From: Eutreptiella sp. 'Long Island Sound 2002'
Taxonomy: Eukaryota > Euglenozoa > Euglenophyceae > Eutreptiales > Eutreptiaceae
Reading direction: 5' to 3'
DNA length: 64,000 nt
Assembly (NCBI GenBank): GCA_964036045.1
Contig: OZ038379.1
Location: 14,644,317-14,708,316, forward strand
Shown: piece after piece, positions 31,701 to 42,619 of the stretch
How the letters are laid out: the number at the start of each line of letters is the position of its first letter
Position numbering within the stretch: the stretch's first letter is position 1
Made by a program: the position numbers and the translations under genes
Notes under the pieces: model-generated
The model's database searches: none
What the model was told of the DNA's origin: nothing
The model's input: the letters and a program-made list of their open reading frames with translations, nothing else

Positions 31701-32839
31701 TCGCCATGCCTGAGGTCACCGTGGATGGAGAGACCTACGACTGTGTCATCCTGGCGGTGGACAGGCACAGCGGGTATATCGTGGCAGTCCCGGGCAAGAA
31801 GTCCAAGAAGAAGGACAAGAAGGACAAGCATGGAGTGGGGCTGCAGGCCAAGACCGTCGCTAATGCCATGATCAGGCATTGGCTGACGATTTTTGATGTC
31901 CCGGCTGTCATCTGCAGCGATCGGGGCAGTCAATTCGTGGCGACGTGGTTCAAGACGATGTGCAAGCACATGGGGATTCGGCACGCCAAGACCGTGGCAT
32001 ACCACAGCCGGTCGAATGGCCGGGCTGAGGTGGCCGGGCGGCAGATGTTCGAGAAGTTCCGCCAGCTGCACATCGACGAACCGGGCCGGAATTGGTACAA
32101 TTCGCTGTGGAGGGTACTCCAAGCGTATCACGACCTTCCGGGGCCCACTGGACTGTCGCCCCATCGCATCCTGTTCCTACGGGATCGAGTGTCACGCACT
32201 CTCCCGTGGATGAACCATGGCAAAGTGGCCCGGGATGCGAATGCCATGATGGCTGAGGCGGACGACACGGCGGCCACGGTGTGCAAGGCACTTCAGGACG
32301 AGCATGACAAGAGGGCCAAGTACTTCAAGCAAGGGAAGGTCCAGAAGTATGCTCTCCAAGACACCGTGTGGGTGGAGCGGCACCACAAGGATGTCCTGTC
32401 CAGGCATCGGCAGGCATCTTGGTATGTGCCGGGGGTAATCGTGCGGAAGGTCGGGCAGGATGTGTATGCGGTTCGTGTGGGGGATAACAAGATCCTGGAC
32501 TGCGACCATACCCAGCTTCGTCCCCGAGCACCAGACCCCAGCGGACGTCCCGTCACCTTCGAGTTCACGGCCGGCGATGTGGACCCGGTCGACGAGGGTG
32601 AGGACGACGACTTCACCGCCGAGAAGATCCTGGCGGACAAGCCGGACCCGGGGACGCCTGGGGGTAGGCTTTATAAAGTCCGTTGGAAGGGTTTCGCCGC
32701 ATCCAGGGACTCGTGGGAACCTCCGAGCAGTTTTGTGCCGAGGTACACCACGGTCTGGATGGACTACCTAAAGAAAAAGAATATTTCTTTGGATGTCAAG
32801 GACGTATTGGTCCATTTGGTTGCTGCTGTAGCACCGTAA
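28787..32839 (+). CDS. Element B pol: degenerate Dam-like domain, RT, RNase H, integrase, chromodomain
   Basis: A 1,350-codon ORF. Residues 1-95 match the Dam-like segment of A and C in order (MYWHGSL, GILVITGI, KAFLVDGA), but the NPPF/CPPY motif is replaced by HGSL. Then come RT (KWRLVVDYRGLN, PFVDDIIIGS), RNase H (LRTDASDYAVGAVL, TDHQSLQSW), integrase with HHCC (HWHNAQLMH...CSDCAVC) and DDE residues (VAMDVF, ICSDRGSQF, NGRAE), and a C-terminal chromodomain (AEKILADK, LYKVRWKGFAASRDSWEP). It ends in TAA. Apart from the 5' end it is intact, with all catalytic residues present. Confidence 0.95.
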   Translation: MKEWGPMYWHGSLDNTRRTVEKIIADRAKGILVITGIGSTPCPLEGLKSTLDSITLNEMSFGPEEELFIDAKGVSMPSPGQAWGTKAFLVDGAQAQPTGDEAFIRRVEAVPMKVMFEPKEGTDQPIDGIDVLSHAEIDNVVNYMRMGMHDRVAAKKRRAMVTAPHWWDDKMLVTGKYEKDEFVARVMDHIADQYDGPVGSDPPTWDFPRMGVDSDSHQPEAANFRTLSVGSAPHDDEDGISDEEKSESDPEEAYTTVRSVVSIPKQAAEEAQENPKVAELKERLIRAYPRLFSGVANKNPPDRGRFGTAKIKLKPNPKIYRHRDHQLQGDRAEAMKKLLAELIERGWIEPSDSEWASPAFIVPKKEKGKWRLVVDYRGLNEQTEHDSYSLPLIDSILQKQQKKRIFTVLDLKHGYHQMPLHPDSRPCTAMSTPLGPMQWKVVPMGAKNGNAAFQRMMEDLLGPVWDCADPFVDDIIIGSGTENMTEDELIDAHEKDLRRVLSELDKHNLVCKPTKASLFVKEVEFAGHVVGHGQRRPMPGKLASLHHWEKPQTISELRSFMGFCNYYSGYVRMYAELSGPLHKMLQVGKFDGRKGSKKKLAWTPEAEDAFNRLKERLLGQLGLFLVDPDKGFVLRTDASDYAVGAVLEQIRDDGSHVPVAFWSRILAEGQRRTWTAREKETYAIVCALRKWSGHIGLLPVVVCTDHQSLQSWHKEHVDTPSGPAARRARWHETFAKFDLSVVYVPGKDNTVAVCLSRWAYPAGKAWMDISSHGDAEETEEAKRIIEMEKVMEQEGVKCFVVMANRTELAKFRGARVQAIREETLEQWMVAPVELVRWVLTEDWSDDYAASEHWSKYWNAVSAPSDDEWPEGLTEDGDKLFLKDKLLVPENRVEELIDHWHNAQLMHPGRDKMLQDLEWRFKFPPGYYAILDRYCSDCAVCRATKSPNHCTAGNPVYTAIPEAPMRSVAMDVFAMPEVTVDGETYDCVILAVDRHSGYIVAVPGKKSKKKDKKDKHGVGLQAKTVANAMIRHWLTIFDVPAVICSDRGSQFVATWFKTMCKHMGIRHAKTVAYHSRSNGRAEVAGRQMFEKFRQLHIDEPGRNWYNSLWRVLQAYHDLPGPTGLSPHRILFLRDRVSRTLPWMNHGKVARDANAMMAEADDTAATVCKALQDEHDKRAKYFKQGKVQKYALQDTVWVERHHKDVLSRHRQASWYVPGVIVRKVGQDVYAVRVGDNKILDCDHTQLRPRAPDPSGRPVTFEFTAGDVDPVDEGEDDDFTAEKILADKPDPGTPGGRLYKVRWKGFAASRDSWEPPSSFVPRYTTVWMDYLKKKNISLDVKDVLVHLVAAVAP

Positions 32840-33232
32840 TGGATCCCCCTTGGCATTTTGTTTGTTTCTGTGAATGGGGAGACAAGTGAGGGCGTTCATC
32901 CGGGGATTTTTCGGCCTTGATCAGCCATATACCCCCTTCACTCGATCTCCACATATATATTGCATTGTGGTATACTTATTTAGGTCGACCGACGACGTTT
33001 TTCTATCTTTGATCCCCTTGGTCCATGTTGTAGATCAAGAGGAGACCGGATATGGCGTAGGGCGCTGATTATCAGTGTCCTCACCCCTCCCTTGGGGCAT
33101 GGGGGACGCTTACGACGTGTGTGGGGCCTCCATGTGTCCTTGGGACATGGAGGGGGGGGTTGGAGCCCATTGATGTCCTCCCGTCCTCTCTTCAATGACT
33201 TCCGAGCGGTAACAACGCTCTGAGAAGGGGGG
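32840..33232 (+). promoter_or_regulatory. Element B 3' untranslated region and polypurine tract
   Basis: About 380 non-coding bases follow pol. The PPT GAGAAGGGGGG at 33222-33232 directly precedes the 3' LTR start TGAAGCCGG and fixes that boundary. Confidence 0.85.
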
Positions 33233-35595
33233 TGAAGCCGGTTCGGACCCCCCTGGCCATCTTGGGGTCACTTGGGGTGTGGATCTATGTGCCGGCAAGC
33301 CGCCATTGGCTGATATCATACTCTCCCATCCACCTGACCTAACCCGATGTGATAGTGTGATAGGTTTGGCCATTCCGGCTATGAGCGGCCATATTCAGTA
33401 CCGAGGCGCCGCCAGCGGAGATTTATATATCGGAATATCAGGAATCAACAGGGTTTTATTATCATGATGTTTCCGTAATTTTTCAGCCTTTCGTTCTGAT
33501 GGTCAATGTATCGGCGACTGTCAGTTGGCTCGCGATTTTGGGTTAACCGATTGGTTAACTGTTATTTCCAGATATTTTGGCGGATATTCCGTTGAAGGGT
33601 CAGATTTCATCAGCGAAGGGTTCGTTGCTTCCGCAATTCTCTAAATAAGCACTCGAAATTTTAATCAGAATTTTTCGCGATGTCGAAATCGGATTTTCGA
33701 CTTCGACATCGCCGCACTTGATTTGGACTTCTTCGAGTGGTCATACTCCTTTCCCTATGCCCGAATCAGGTTTCCCTTGTACTTGCCACCCATTTGACTT
33801 GGAGATATAAGGGAAACAAAAGTGAATCTTGGGACCACTTTGAAGGACCATATCTACGCGCGAGTGTGAGGAGAGAGAATAAGGAAGGTTGTGTTGCAAG
33901 CGCCGTGGTCTCAAGTTAATTTAGGAAGCATCAAACGCCTTTGGTGTGTACACATACCCGATATAGCAAGGGATAATGGTCAAGAGGGTATAAAGTGATA
34001 TATAACTCTTGGACCGTGCAACCGAACATTTTATTGTGACTTTCGAGTGTACCGCATGAGTGTTGGGGTTGCATAGCAACTTTCCTTGGGTTCCCACGTA
34101 TTTTTAACGTGAAGTTATGTCAATGGAGGGACATGGCATATCATGGTGGGAGCCATATTTTGAGGGTATGTGTTGTATGCATGGTATATGTTTGATATGC
34201 TCACGCCCATGTTATATATCTTCGTGTGGCCGAAGAGAAGGGGAGCCATACGTGACAAGGGCTTTGCCCATGTCCCAATTGTGGAATTCAAAGCGCTAGA
34301 CCAAGTCTACCGCGTATGTATTGCTCATGGTATGTTTGACAAAGAGATCCGTGGGTGCACTCCCATTTTCATGGGGCATGTAGATATTAGTGGCGAAGGT
34401 ATCTCCATGCACCCGATTGGGGATCCAAGTGGGGGAATTGTCCGCAAATGGTTCCAATCATTTGTGTATTGAATCATGAGCGGATATCATGGGTGAGCAT
34501 AGAGATATAATATCATGACAACTTTGTATTTGGTCATATTTTCATGTTTTTGACCTCAATTTTTGCTCATTTTTGCGTTTTGTGTACTTACCTGGTCAGC
34601 ATACAGCAAGAAGCCTATGGAGAGTCGAACCATGGTATGTTGTTCATATGTTGGCATATGCTTCGGAGTTGAACACCACCATATGCCGGATCGCGTACTC
34701 CATTTGGCTTGGCGCACGAGAGATTACAAGAATTGGTCTCAAAATCATGGGCTGGCTTGGGCAGTGCGTGGCGCCCATATCTGAAGGGGTTTCGAGGGTA
34801 AAATGGGGATGTACATGGGCATTGGCCTTTGGTCTCTATCCTCCATGAATACTAGACTTCGATTCCATGCATGCTTTGAGCCTTTGGATAAGTGGTAACA
34901 TCAATTTTGAGCATATATATGATATATGGCCAATATGGTGTGAATTGGCAGTTTTTTGGCATGTTATGAGTTCAAACTCATAGGTCATTCCTCCAAGCCC
35001 ATTCGACTCCAAGTCCAACCAAGGTTATGTCAGGGTAGGGCATGGTCCTGAGTGCCACTCTAGGCCATGACACGCCACCTCCCCTATTGGGCTAGGATTT
35101 AGAGGCTTGGGAGTGAACACATTTTTGGGGTTTATGTAGTGACTTTTGATACATGGCATTTAACCATCTTATTGGACTGGGTTCAGGGCATCATGTTGGT
35201 GAGTCAAGGGAAGGTCTTGAGTCCAGGGAATGAGGGGTCTATGGCTGTGATTGTGTAAGTTTCCATCTTTCCCCACCTTTGCTTTATTTGTGTTCATATG
35301 CCAATTTCAGGGCTTTCTTCCTTGGTGCAATTCTTGTACATGCCCGCCACCGTGGGAAGGCCGGTGTGCTGAACGAAAGCCCGCAGCCTGATTTGGATTG
35401 TGAATTGGGCTATTGCTATACTTGTGGGATCTGGTTGCTGTTCAGGGTTGAAGGAGGATTACATTTTCTATATTTTTGGATTTGAACCCTGGATCTTGAG
35501 GATTTTGAGAAATGCAATCGTTGATCCGGAGCAAGTCAGCAGGGGTGACAGGCCGAAGGGGCACAGCGGGGGCCGGTCCTGGTAGGGACCTTCTT
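33233..35595 (+). repeat. Element B 3' LTR, lacking only its last two bases
   Basis: It matches 22416-24778 without visible indels and with scattered substitutions. Instead of ending TTCTTTA it breaks after TTCTT and runs straight into an internal LTR position (GCTTCCGCAATT). Confidence 0.92.
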
Positions 35596-37566
35596 GCTTC
35601 CGCAATTCTCTAAATAAGCACTCGAAATTTTAATCAGAATTTTTCGCGATGTCGAAATCGGATTTTCGACTTCGACATCGCCGCACTTGATTTGGACTTC
35701 TTCGAGTGGTCATACTCCTTTCCCTATGCCCGAATCAGGTTTCCCTTGTACTTGCCACCCATTTGACTTGGAGATATAAGGGAAACAAAAGTGAATCGTG
35801 GGACCACTTTGAAGGACCACATCTACGCGCGAGTGTGAGGAGAGAGAATAAGGAAGGTTGCGTTGCAAGCGCCGTGGTCTCAAGTTAATTTAGGGAGCAT
35901 CAAACGCCTTTGGTTTGTACACATACCCGATATAGCAAGGGATAATGGTCAAGAGGGTATAAAGTGATATATAACTCTTGGACCGTGCAACCGAACATTT
36001 TATTGTGACTTTCGAGTGTACCGCATGAGTGTTGGGGTTGCATAGCAACTTTCCTTGGGTTCCCACGTATTTTTAACGTGAAGTTATGTCAATGGAGGGA
36101 CATGGCATATCATGGTGGGAGCCATATTTTGAGGGTATGTGTTGTATGCATGGTATATGTTTGATATGCTCACGCCCATGTTATATATCTTCGTGTGGCC
36201 GAAGAGAAGGGGAGCCATACGTGACAAGGGCTTTGCCCATGTCCCAATTGTGGAATTCAAAGCGCTAGACCAAGTCTACCGCGTATGTATTGCTCATGGT
36301 ATGTTTGACAAAGAGATCCGTGGGTGCACTCCCATTTTCATGGGGCATGTAGATATTAGTGGAGAAGGTATCTCCATGCGCCCGATTGGGGATCCAAGTG
36401 GGGGAATTGTCTGCAACTGGTTCCAATCATTTGTGTATTGAATCATGAGCGGATATCATGGGTGAGCATAGAGATATACTATCATGACAACTTTGTATTT
36501 GGTCATATTTTCATGTTTTTGACCTCAATTGTTGCTCATTTTTGCGTTTTGTGTACTTACCTGGTCAGCATACAGCAAGAAGCCTATGGAGAGTCGGACC
36601 ATGGTATGTTGTTCATATGTTGGCATATGCTTCGGAGTTGAACACCACCATATGCCGGATTGCGTACTACATTTGGCTTGGCGCACGAGAGATTACAAGA
36701 ATTGGTCTCAAAATCATGGGCTGACTTGGGCAGTGCGTGGCGCCCATATCCGAAGGGGTTTCGAGGGTAAAATGGGGATGTACATGGGCATTGGCCTTTG
36801 GTCTCTATCCTCCATGAATACTAGACTTCGATTCCATGCATGCTTTGAGCCTTCGGATAAGTGGTAACATCAATTTTGAGCATATATGTGATATATGGCC
36901 AATATGGTGTGAATTGGCAGTTTTTTGGCATGTTATGAGTTCAAACTCATAGGTCATTTCTCCAAGCCCATTCGACTCCAAGTCGAACCAAAGTTATGTC
37001 AGGGTAGGGCATGGTCCTGAGTGCCACTCTAGGCCATGACACGCCACCTCCCCTATTGGGCTAGGATTTAGAGGCTTGGGAGTGAACACATTTTTGGGGT
37101 TTATGTAGTGACTTTTGATACATGGCATTTAACCATCTTATTGTACTGGGTTCAGGGCATCATGTTGGTGAGTCAAGGGAAGGTCTTGAGTCCAGGGAAT
37201 GAGGGGTCTATGGCTGTGATTGTGTAAGTTTCCATCTTTCCCCACCTTTGCTTTATTTGTGTTCATATGCCAATTTCAGGGCTTTCTTCCTTGGTGCAAT
37301 TCTTGTACATGCCCGCCACCGTGGGAAGACCGGTGTGCTGAACGAAAGCCCGCAGCCTGATTTGGATTGTGAATTGGGCTATTGCTATACTTGTGGGATC
37401 TGGTTGCTGTTCAGGGTTGAAGGAGGATTACATTTTCTATATTTTTGGATTTGGACCCTGGATCTTGAGGATTTTGAGAAATGCAATCGTTGATCCGGAG
37501 CAAGTCAGCAGGGGTGACAGGCGGAAGGGGCACAGCGGGGGCCGGTCCTGGTAGGGACCTTCTTTA
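35596..37566 (+). repeat. Tandem second LTR copy of B, 5' truncated
   Basis: 1,971 bp matching 22810-24780; the first 394 bp of the LTR are missing. The junction shares TT with the end of the first copy. Because the target duplication lies outside this copy, the 3' LTR was enlarged by an internal tandem duplication, not by a second insertion. Confidence 0.88.
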
Positions 37567-37570
37567 TGTT

Positions 37571-39178
37571 GCGACCCGGCGAAGGGTCAAGGCCACTTAA
37601 ATCCACCACATAGCTGTCTGGGCTATTCTTAGCCTCTTGCTTGACGACCTTCTCCTTGATCCACGGGAGCTTGCTTAGGAGCTGCTCCCGGATCACGTGG
37701 GGACGAGTCTCATTGCTCAGAGGCAAAAAACGTTGCCAACGAGCATAGAAATCTTCAAGGTCGATGAGGTTCACTTGCCCTTTAACCACCCTGGGGGTGA
37801 GGGCTCGCCACCTTTCATCAGCCCTTGAGGGGTCATACTCGTGGAAACGTTGTTCCAAAAAGTCCCACAACTCTTTGAGGGTGGGGGCCGTGCGTGTGTG
37901 GTGGGTGGCCTCGGCAACCCGGGCGTTGATGATCGCCTTTAGCCATGGGGGCAAGGTACTCAAAATCATTTTTGTCTCGTTGGCCTTTCGGTACATGGGA
38001 TCACACCCCCCCAACCATTGTTGAAGCTTCTCCACCCACTCGTCGTAGCACTCTAGCTGCCCATTAAATTTCGGTTTAGGCATATCACTATCCTCCACCG
38101 CTTTGGTGTAACTATTTTGCACCATAGGCATTTGGTACGGGTGGTAAGCAGGGGGAGCCATGGTTGGGGGTGCACCTCCAATTGCACTTGGTGCAACCTT
38201 CACTGGAGAGACTGTACACGTATCCGTAGGATGAGAGGGCGTGTACGAAGGTTTCCCAGGGGAAGTGAAAACATTTTTCGTGAGGGGACTAATGTTCCCC
38301 AACGAAGAGGTGTTCTCCTCTTCATTGGCCCACGGGGCCGTAGGCTCCGTGGGGTGTTCTTCGCCCTTAGGCGTGGCCCTCCACTCGGGAACAGCACGTT
38401 CCTTCTGCTTTTCGGCAATTCCCCTCCACGATGTAGGTTCTTGGGGGTGGGGGTGTTCGTGGTGTTCTTCCCCCCCCCTCGGCCACCCCGAATCCGGACA
38501 AGCGTTCGGATGGTAGATGCAATCGTGGGATGGGTGGACGGAGAAAGGAAGGACACACCCACCACTGGATGAACCGGATGGCGCGCCCATGGGCGCCGTA
38601 GGCGCCGCCGGTGTAGGATCAGGCACGGGCGGAGGCGCCCATAGCGGGGGTAGGACCACCGCAACGGGTTCCGCAGGCGTGGAGTACCAGTGGTCCCACG
38701 CATCGATCCTAGATGCAACGGCGGCGTAACGTGTAGCGAGCGACTCCACTGCGCTAAAGCACTTAGCCGTGTTGCCGTTGGACATCTTAAGATGATCTGC
38801 CACGCTAGCCTCCACCACTTTAGAATCCCGGCGGTAGCCCTGAACCGCCGCGTCAAATTTAGCAAATGTAGACAAGATTTGGGTCATGCGGTCCCGGTAG
38901 GACTGACTGATGCCCACGGTAGAGGCTACTGCCTGAGAAAGTTCCTGATGGGATCGCTCCAACTCTAGATTCTGAGTTTGCAGGTCCTTCACCTGTGCCA
39001 TCAGAGATTGGATGCACGTTTCGTAGTGCACCACACACCGGGGACAGCCACAGGTGTGCTGTAGGTCGTCCTCCCCCCGTGTAAGAGTGGGCCCCCCAGA
39101 ATGTCGAAAGGATGGACCCCCCCCTCCACGAGGAGGAGATGACCCACCACCGCCCCCCCCAGCAGCCCCCCCTGCCAC
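37571..39178 (-). CDS. Element A gag, central capsid-like part
   Basis: Minus-strand frame with a short Cys motif (CGCPRC), a coiled coil (MAQVKDLQTQNLELERSHQE), a Pro-rich middle, and a retrotransposon gag domain (PKFNGQLECYDEWVEKLQQW, then TLKELWDFLEQRF and ARWQRFLPLS), as in the Retrotrans_gag family. It is cut by element B after DPSPGR and resumes at 22411. The upstream N-terminal gag ORF (39001-40983) is in another frame; the overlap at 39001-39178 is full of C-runs, so a homopolymer indel is likely. Confidence 0.8.
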
Positions 39179-40983
39179 GGAGGGACCAGAGGGCCCCCCC
39201 GCAGGGCGAGACGGGGGTGTGGGGCGCGCAACAACAGGCGCTGGCGACCCCCACTAGAGGGATGTCCCCCCGCCGAACCCCCACCACTAGATGGCCGAAC
39301 CAGGTGCGGGATTCCTTGCACGTGCTCGATGTAAGCCACCTGGCGGTGGCGGGGTGACGGCGGAGGGGGAACATGACCAACAGTATTCGGTCGCGGCGGT
39401 GGGGGTGGGGAATCGTCCATCACAATATACTGTGGTGACTCATGAACCACCACAGGTGATCGAGTTCTCGGATGGGAAGCAAAAACAGGCTCCGATCCCG
39501 TTGCAACCTCTGGATCCCCCCCCCAATTGGGCAGTTGGGGGTCCTCTGTAGGAGATGTATTTGTGGGGGGAGAGACCAAATTTATTGGGAGGGTTGCTGA
39601 ACCTCCCTCCACCTGATTCCCTCCCCCCCAGCACAGATTGTTGACCTTCGGCATTGCCGGAGAATCATCCACTAGGGATGGACGATCTTTCGTGCCACTC
39701 ATAGGCACTGGAGATGTAGTACCGGCCCGGTCCTCCGTAGGCTCCGGAGATTCCACGACAAGACACGGGGGGTTTTTGACGCCGCTCATAGGCACTGGGG
39801 ACTCTTCCACAGCAATGAACTGAGGGGCCGGAGAGTCCTCCACCGTGATGTAGCGGGGGGCCGGGGATTCTTCCACAAGCATGGGGCGATCCCTGGTCTC
39901 TGACATAGGTTCAGGAGGTGCAGGCGACGAGGCAACGGAAATAGGGGAATGATGGAGTTCATGACGTTCCAACACTCCAATCTCATCCTCCTCATCGTCG
40001 TTCCACTGCTCCACCGCCAGGGGGAACCACTGGTCACACTCATCCTCCTCGATTTGCGTGGGGGATTCCTCGATGATCGTAGGATTTAGCCTGGATCCGC
40101 TCGGGGGATTGGGATACGCTCCCAAGGCAGGAGATTCCTCCACCAGGGAGGGAAACCGCCGCGATCCACTCATTGGAGTGGGCGACGATTCCACCACAGT
40201 GGGGTTCTGCCTAGTCCCCGACAGGGCTTGCTGGATCAGGGCCACGGCCTCTCGAGGCGGACCCAGATGGCCATGGAGATCAGGCGTGAGCGCGAGGACT
40301 CGACGGTTTTCAGCGTCGAGTTGGTCAACAATGGGGCTGATGGGCCCTGCCGCAAACAGGTTTTTTCTGACCTGAGGCTCTGGCAACCCCCCTAGCGACG
40401 AAGAAGTGCCAGAGTTGACCACGATAGGCCCCATTGGCGAAGCCATTGTACCCCAGTCGGCAGCGCGTGAGGGCGCAGCGTTCGTACGCTCGATCACCCC
40501 AGTAGATTTGTCGATTACTGCCCGATTCTCGGCGCTAGTAACGGTTCCCGAGCCCATAATAGGCGATTGTGGTCCTCTTATCGCTCCCTGAGGGTGGCCG
40601 TCTATTTCCCCCCCAACCATCCCAGGTACACCAGCTGGATTTCGAGGATGGGGGGCCCCGATGGGAACATTCGGGGATTTCGGAAATTTAGGCTTTGTAG
40701 CCACTTGGGGCTTGGCCCGTTTTTGCGGCCCCTGCCCGGTCGATGGGGTCAGGGCCGAGGAGGTCCTGAGAGTGGGGACCTGGACACCCTCAGCTATCCC
40801 TCCCGGGGAAGAGATTTTAATTTGAATTTGGTCCACGATGTCTTGGACCGATCGCTTTCCGCGATGCCAAACGCCCAACAGAGACGAAAAATTTTCGCCT
40901 CTGCTACCATGAAACCAGACCGGGTGGTCAGGAGCAGAGGTCGCAGTGGCATGGGCAGCAACATTGCTTGGCACCGAAGACAT
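39001..40983 (-). CDS. Element A gag N-terminal ORF starting inside the LTR
   Basis: The ATG lies 74 bases inside the 5' LTR. The frame reads through the PBS as FHGSRG and continues for 660 codons. The middle holds a degenerate repeat of about 15-30 residues built on PMSG...P.LVEESPAP, seen at least six times, with acidic and Pro-rich spacers. No enzymatic domain is present. Its last part is out of frame with the rest of gag (C-rich region near 39050-39180). It is likely disordered, and its role is unknown. Confidence 0.7.
   Translation of the reverse strand: MSSVPSNVAAHATATSAPDHPVWFHGSRGENFSSLLGVWHRGKRSVQDIVDQIQIKISSPGGIAEGVQVPTLRTSSALTPSTGQGPQKRAKPQVATKPKFPKSPNVPIGAPHPRNPAGVPGMVGGEIDGHPQGAIRGPQSPIMGSGTVTSAENRAVIDKSTGVIERTNAAPSRAADWGTMASPMGPIVVNSGTSSSLGGLPEPQVRKNLFAAGPISPIVDQLDAENRRVLALTPDLHGHLGPPREAVALIQQALSGTRQNPTVVESSPTPMSGSRRFPSLVEESPALGAYPNPPSGSRLNPTIIEESPTQIEEDECDQWFPLAVEQWNDDEEDEIGVLERHELHHSPISVASSPAPPEPMSETRDRPMLVEESPAPRYITVEDSPAPQFIAVEESPVPMSGVKNPPCLVVESPEPTEDRAGTTSPVPMSGTKDRPSLVDDSPAMPKVNNLCWGGGNQVEGGSATLPINLVSPPTNTSPTEDPQLPNWGGDPEVATGSEPVFASHPRTRSPVVVHESPQYIVMDDSPPPPPRPNTVGHVPPPPSPRHRQVAYIEHVQGIPHLVRPSSGGGSAGGHPSSGGRQRLLLRAPHPRLALRGGPLVPPWQGGLLGGAVVGHLLLVEGGVHPFDILGGPLLHGGRTTYSTPVAVPGVWCTTKRASNL
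40898..40909 (-). promoter_or_regulatory. Element A primer-binding site
   Basis: TGGTAGCAGAGG on the minus strand abuts the 5' LTR end (...GTTTCA). It is identical to the PBS of B and C. Confidence 0.88.
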
Positions 40984-41253
40984 AACGATAGTGTTGACTG
41001 AATAGTATCCTGCAAACAGATATGGTACACATAGCCAATGAAATACCTGATATGCACATATGAGAAATCCACCCTATCATCCACTAATTGATATAACTAC
41101 TAAACATCCAAGATTGCCTTATCTATCCCACATCCTATGTTCCTAACAAGGAAATGGAATATGATATACCCTATCCCACATATATCCCACATATAGGGCC
41201 AAATAATGCTCCCTTACGGGTAAAATGCCAGGGTAGGGTTGTGACCTGCTTCA
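40910..41253 (-). repeat. Element A 5' LTR (344 bp)
   Basis: The partner of 13021-13364, with the same length and TG...CA ends. The target duplication CTGT follows at 41254-41257. It includes the first 24 codons of the gag ORF. Confidence 0.95.
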
Positions 41254-41257
41254 CTGT

Positions 41258-41273
41258 CACTGCTGCCGTTACA
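41258..41273 (-). repeat. Element E 3' LTR, terminal 16 bases beyond A
   Basis: After A's target duplication the sequence runs to ...GTTACA, immediately followed by CTCCCCCTCTGAAAAC. C's LTR ends the same way (...CTTACA, then CTCCCCCTCCAAAAAC), so this is the U3 start of E's LTR next to its PPT (about 41274-41290). Confidence 0.7.
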
Positions 41274-42619
41274 CTCCCCCTCTGAAAACATACGCCAGTA
41301 TGTCAGGCTGGGTCAAGTGAAGTGAAAGAAACGGCGAAAGTGACCAAAAACCGACTAATCTGTGACAAAATGTGAGAAATTCAGCTGAACTGAGCAAATT
41401 TGTGCTGAGATCTGTGTTTCGCGATGGCCATCGACTTGAATGAAACACATAGGTACCTTAGGGCACACAGAAATAGCTTCGTTCAAGCTCGACAATTCGA
41501 AAATTGAAAGTCTGAGTGAAGAATGTACATGCATGATCAAGATCCATGATCCATGATGAAATCAGGATCTGACATCCCACTGTCAGAAAACAGAAAACGA
41601 GTGTCGCCATGTCGTTGAGCGTCCAAAAAATAGGGTATCCCTTCATGGAGTCCAAGATATGTGAAACTGGTCGGTGTCATTTGCAGTCATGAGACCAGAT
41701 GCCAGATTATGGTACAAAATGTGACTGAATTGAGACCAAAATCAGTGAATCGCACACGGATTGAGGGCGGCGAAATCTGCAGCAAGCCAATATAGGTCCA
41801 ATTCATTGTTGGTAGGTACTGTGTGTTGCGCTGAACGGAAATCCAGTTCTCATTCATAGCCCATCCAGGTCAAATCCTCATGATGATGATGAATCCCATG
41901 ATGGAAATCCAATCATGCAAGAGTAATGACAGCCAAGAAAACCCAGTGCGTGTACATCACACTGTCAGTATCGTCTCCAGGGCTTCATGTTTAATCCAGT
42001 ATGAGCCAGAAGGGGTAATTGACTCATTATAGTCCCAGAATGTATAAGCATCCAATGCTTGGTACCAGGAATTTGCCAAAATTGAGCTGATTCTGAGGGG
42101 GATTCCAACACAATCCACAGATGTACAGCGAGTCGACACAAGTAAGAACACCATCGTTGTCACTTGGTCTATATAAGCCCTTTGACAGCGGTCGGTGAAA
42201 AACAAACCAACAGTCTCAATGTAAGAGCTGATTGAAATGACATTCTCAGCAGATCCGTCAAACACATGAAATGCATCAGACTCAGTCATGTGCCAGAATC
42301 TCTGTAATGAGCACGAACTCGAACGAGTCCTTCCCAAGGCGAGTAGAGGGGTCCAGTCGACAACAAAACACGAGAGTGTCGTCGTGGTTGAGGATAAAGG
42401 CCTTTCGGAACTTCCGATGGAAATCATCTACAATGAAGCACATGATTCACATGATGACCATGATGGGAATGATGGACATGATGACCAGGATGATCCCAGA
42501 ATGTCCCATCATCTGTTCATCGAACCACATAGAGGATGCGCCAGAACTGTTTTGTCCCAATGCCAAGGGTATATGTAGACCGTAAACCTTTTCGAAAGTT
42601 TCGGCGAGTTAAATTCTGA
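41274..42619 (-). other. Element E 3' untranslated region and PPT
   Basis: The PPT, a purine-rich block TTTTCAGAGGGGGAG on the minus strand, lies beside the LTR. The rest is non-coding, with ATGATG-type simple repeats near 41880 and 42440-42500. No gene was seen. Confidence 0.6.

Larger units (their letters stand above)
22416..37566 (+). mobile_element. Element B: Ty3/gypsy chromovirus with very long LTRs, nested in A's gag
   Basis: Structure: 5' LTR (22416-24780), PBS, gag, pro, pol, PPT (33222-33232), 3' LTR (33233-35595) and a second, 5'-truncated LTR copy (35596-37566). Flanking target duplication GCGA is at 22412-22415 and 37571-37574; four extra bases, TGTT, sit between the last LTR and the right copy. 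It is inserted against A's transcription inside A's gag codons. The integrase and chromodomain are intact, but gag-pro-pol needs at least two frame changes and two stop passages. Confidence 0.92.
13021..41253 (-). mobile_element. Element A: chromodomain Ty3/gypsy retrotransposon with nested B
   Basis: The element has two 344-bp LTRs (TG...CA) and the 4-bp target duplication CTGT (13017-13020 and 41254-41257). A PPT sits beside the 3' LTR and a PBS beside the 5' LTR. Without the inserted element B it is about 13 kb. Its own order on the minus strand is gag, protease, Dam-like domain, RT, RNase H, integrase, chromodomain, then a long 3' region. The LTRs differ at about 6 of 344 positions by eye. 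Damage includes a gag frameshift, a pol frameshift near 18500, a DFG protease motif and a UAG before the chromodomain. Confidence 0.9.
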
